NCBI GenBank assembly: GCA_964512305.1
Contig: CAZEIW010000053.1
Location: forward strand, 1-7,526
Direction of reading: 5' to 3'
DNA from: CAZEIW01 sp964512305
GTDB taxonomy: Bacteria; Pseudomonadota; Gammaproteobacteria; Burkholderiales; Burkholderiaceae_F
Length of the DNA stretch: 7,526 bases
The notes beneath the pieces are model-generated. The model saw only the letters and a list, made by a program, of their open reading frames with translations, was not told the origin of the DNA and did not search any database. Made by a program: the position numbers and the translations under genes. Shown piece by piece: positions 6,064 through 7,526 of this stretch. Numbering within the stretch: the first letter of the stretch is position 1; each line of letters starts with the position of its first letter.

Positions 6064-7223
6064 AGCGCGAAGTCGATGTCGAGCAAGTCTACCGCCCCCT
6101 CGCCGACGGCTCCGATCTCAGGGCCGGCGCCGGCCTGCGCGATGCGGTCCAGATCGCCGGCGCTGATCACGCTCACCGATTCGAGCTTGACCTTGAGCAG
6201 GCGGATCGCGGCGAACGGGATGAACAGCCCCAGCGTCAGCACGATGAGGACGAGATTGCCGAGCACGACCCCGGCGAGCCGCCCCGGCTTCACCTGGCTG
6301 TCGAACCGCACCGGACCGATCGTCGTGCGCTGCCAGACGTAGTTCTGCACGCGTGCCACGACGGTCTGCATCGCCGCGATCAGGGCGGCGTAGAAGAGAA
6401 CCAGCACGACCACGCCGGCCATCACCCCGCCGGCGCCGCGGCCCCCGAGCGCGACGCCGGCCATGCCCGCGAAGGCCACCAGCACGACTGCGACGAGCAC
6501 CGCGCCCAGCCCCATCGCGACGGCCTCGAGGTACAGGCGGTAGAACGCGCCCGGGCGGCCGTCGAACGTCGACTGCTCGCCGCCGTACGCGGTGTTCGCG
6601 TGCTGATAGCGCTTGGCCCGGTAGTGGAGGTACGGTGCGAGCGCCAACAGGAGCAGGTAGCCCGCGGCGACGGGGACGAACAGCATCGGGTCGGGGCGCA
6701 CCTGGCCGGCCGCGAACCCGACGAAGACGCCGGGCAGCAGCATCAGCACGATCGGAGGGACGACGAGCCGGTAGGCCTCGGCGGTGCTGCCGAGGAAGCG
6801 GAAGCGCAAGCCGCGATAGTTCGAGTTGTGCAGGCGGAAGCGCTGCGACTGCGCGAGCAGCCAGGGCAGCAGGCCGACGAAGCCCAGTGCCGCGGCCATG
6901 CCGAGCCACGGCGAGAAGTCGAACGCGTACCGATATCCGGCGATCGCGATCACGGCAATCAAGCGGCCGCGCAGGATCGCGCCCGGGCGGCCGTGGTAGT
7001 CGAACACCGAGCCGTCGAGCCGCGTGTTGCGATAGAAGTACTGCAGGCGCCGCACCTTGGCCCAGGCGGAGTAGATCCCGAGCGTGACTATCGTGAGCAG
7101 CAGATTCACGATCCAGATGCGGAAGTACTCGCTGCCGGTGCCGGTGAATTCGATCGGATAGCGCCGCTGCGCGGCGTCGGCGGCGGCGGGGGTGCCCTCG
7201 GATGTGGGGGGCGCTTCGTCCAT
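6060..7223 (-). CDS. DUF898 / YjgN family multi-pass membrane protein
   Basis: This 387-residue protein has a short polar N-terminus, then YPIEFTGTGSEYFRIWIVNLLLTIVTLGIYSAWAKVRRLQYFYRNT, the typical opening of DUF898 (YjgN) proteins. About seven hydrophobic segments are visible, near 36-52, 88-100, 106-124, 154-172, 180-198, 235-257, 267-288 and 317-340, some possibly paired. A short soluble motif recurs four times before a membrane segment: TRLDGSVFDYHGRPGAI (67-83), NSNYRGLRFRFLGSTAEA (133-150), NTAYGGEQSTFDGRPGAF (210-227) and TTIGPVRFDSQVKPGRL (300-316), so the protein looks internally duplicated. Function is unknown for the family. The ATG at 7223-7221 was chosen because the family similarity starts about 20 residues later and the longer frame (to 7403) translates repeat DNA. 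It is the first gene of the run, and its stop overlaps the M48 start. A conserved partnership with that peptidase is inferred from the overlap. Confidence 0.9.
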   Translation of the reverse strand: MDEAPPTSEGTPAAADAAQRRYPIEFTGTGSEYFRIWIVNLLLTIVTLGIYSAWAKVRRLQYFYRNTRLDGSVFDYHGRPGAILRGRLIAVIAIAGYRYAFDFSPWLGMAAALGFVGLLPWLLAQSQRFRLHNSNYRGLRFRFLGSTAEAYRLVVPPIVLMLLPGVFVGFAAGQVRPDPMLFVPVAAGYLLLLALAPYLHYRAKRYQHANTAYGGEQSTFDGRPGAFYRLYLEAVAMGLGAVLVAVVLVAFAGMAGVALGGRGAGGVMAGVVVLVLFYAALIAAMQTVVARVQNYVWQRTTIGPVRFDSQVKPGRLAGVVLGNLVLIVLTLGLFIPFAAIRLLKVKLESVSVISAGDLDRIAQAGAGPEIGAVGEGAVDLLDIDFAL

Positions 7224-7257
7224 CGGCGGGTGGTGTCTCGTGGGTAGGCGACGCTCA

Positions 7258-7286
7258 CTTGTAGCGACAAACCCCTCCCCGCGCAA
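7258..7286 (-). promoter_or_regulatory. Candidate sigma-70-type promoter for the DUF898-M48 genes
   Basis: On the minus strand TTGCGC (7286-7281) is followed after exactly 17 bases by TACAAG (7263-7258). The match is modest: 3 of 6 at -35 and 4 of 6 at -10. It would start transcription near 7250, about 27 bases before the ATG at 7223. It lies in the only non-repeat part (7224-7340) of the upstream region, where I see nothing else. Confidence 0.3.
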
Positions 7287-7358
7287 CGCAGAATCCGACG
7301 GGTTCCGCCAATCGTTGTGTCGGTGCGACGAGAGGGAAGCGTTTCCGGCCCGCGCCGA

Positions 7359-7385
7359 CCCTCGGGGCGGGCCCCTGAGGGCAGG
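7359..7385. repeat. 27-bp nested hairpin insert, copy 2
   Basis: This copy matches the insert at 612-638 except for one base in the loop (CGGG against CAGG). It again stands between CGCCGA and CGTGGATGG. The GGGG/CCCC and CCCTC/GAGGG arms are intact. Confidence 0.75.
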
Positions 7386-7416
7386 CGTGGATGGCCGGGA
7401 CAAGCGCGGGGATGAC
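7386..7416. repeat. Chimeric REP-like palindrome with mismatched arms
   Basis: The left half (CGTGGATGGCCGGGACAAG) is B-type, but the right half (CGCGGGGATGAC) resembles an inverted A-type copy, apart from one base. The 9-bp arms therefore have three mismatches, while every other complete copy in the window pairs perfectly. Total length stays 31 bp, and the following 28-bp linker is normal. Confidence 0.65.
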
Positions 7417-7526
7417 GCCTACTACGGAGGACACCAATAGCACCGTCATGGCCGGGCTCGTCCCGGCCATCCACGTCGGGGCGAGACTAGGCGCTTCAGC
7501 CCCACGCCGACGTGGATCCCCGGGAC

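Larger units (their letters stand above)
7340..7526. repeat. REP/BIME-like repeat block 3 (upstream of DUF898), cut by window end
   Basis: From low to high coordinate this holds a 27-bp hairpin insert (7359-7385), a chimeric palindrome (7386-7416), a 28-bp linker (7417-7444), a B-type palindrome in reverse orientation (7445-7475, arms ATGGCCGGG and CCCGGCCAT, loop CTCGT), a 35-bp linker (7476-7510, again bounded by TCGG and CCGA), and the first half of an A-type copy in reverse orientation (7511-7526). Reverse-complemented, the 28-bp linker matches 23 of 28 positions of the linker at 2189-2216 in block 2. Linker lengths equal those in blocks 1 and 2. The left edge near 7340 is fuzzy. Confidence 0.85.

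Noticed and set aside
7224..7403. Longer DUF898 protein (447 residues)
   Set aside because: The extra residues translate repeat DNA and the candidate promoter region, with no membrane segment or family similarity.

Overview
The window is a GC-rich stretch of a proteobacterial chromosome. Gene order and protein type point to the Betaproteobacteria (Burkholderiales-like): yqgE-ruvX-pyrR-pyrB-pyrX-plsC is, from memory, the order familiar there, and the window carries it directly behind a DUF898/M48 gene pair. The assignment is inferred from content and synteny, not from a database search.

All eight genes I can support lie on the minus strand, so the transcription order runs from high to low coordinates. 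They are: a DUF898 multi-pass membrane protein (6060-7223), a membrane-anchored M48 metallopeptidase (4939-6063), YqgE/AlgH (4328-4882), the Holliday-junction resolvase RuvX (3838-4335), PyrR (3335-3841), aspartate carbamoyltransferase PyrB (2359-3342), a dihydroorotase homologue that has lost its metal site, PyrX (760-2049), and the N-terminal 190 codons of a PlsC-type lysophospholipid acyltransferase (1-572, cut by the window edge). DUF898/M48, yqgE/ruvX, ruvX/pyrR and pyrR/pyrB overlap by 4-8 bases, as expected for translationally coupled genes. A plausible promoter sits upstream of the DUF898 gene. Four of the eight genes start with GTG.

Functionally the window mixes envelope genes (DUF898, M48, PlsC), a replication/repair gene (RuvX), a conserved gene of uncertain role (YqgE), and the first committed step of pyrimidine synthesis with its regulator (PyrR, PyrB) and a probable structural partner (PyrX).

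The most distinctive non-coding content is a family of REP/BIME-like palindromes in three intergenic blocks: 592-735 (plsC/pyrX), 2076-2342 (pyrX/pyrB) and 7340-7526 (upstream of DUF898). They are copies of one roughly 31-32 bp element, GTCAT-stem-loop-stem-ATCCACG, in alternating orientation. The gaps between neighbouring copies are always 28 or 35 bp. There are two stem versions that differ by compensatory base-pair swaps, a 27-bp hairpin is inserted at the same place in two blocks, and one copy looks chimeric. The middle block separates pyrB from pyrX by 309 bp inside what is otherwise a tight operon. I saw no transposase, CRISPR, tRNA, rRNA or phage gene, and no convincing undescribed gene system. 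The repeat architecture is the part most worth following up.
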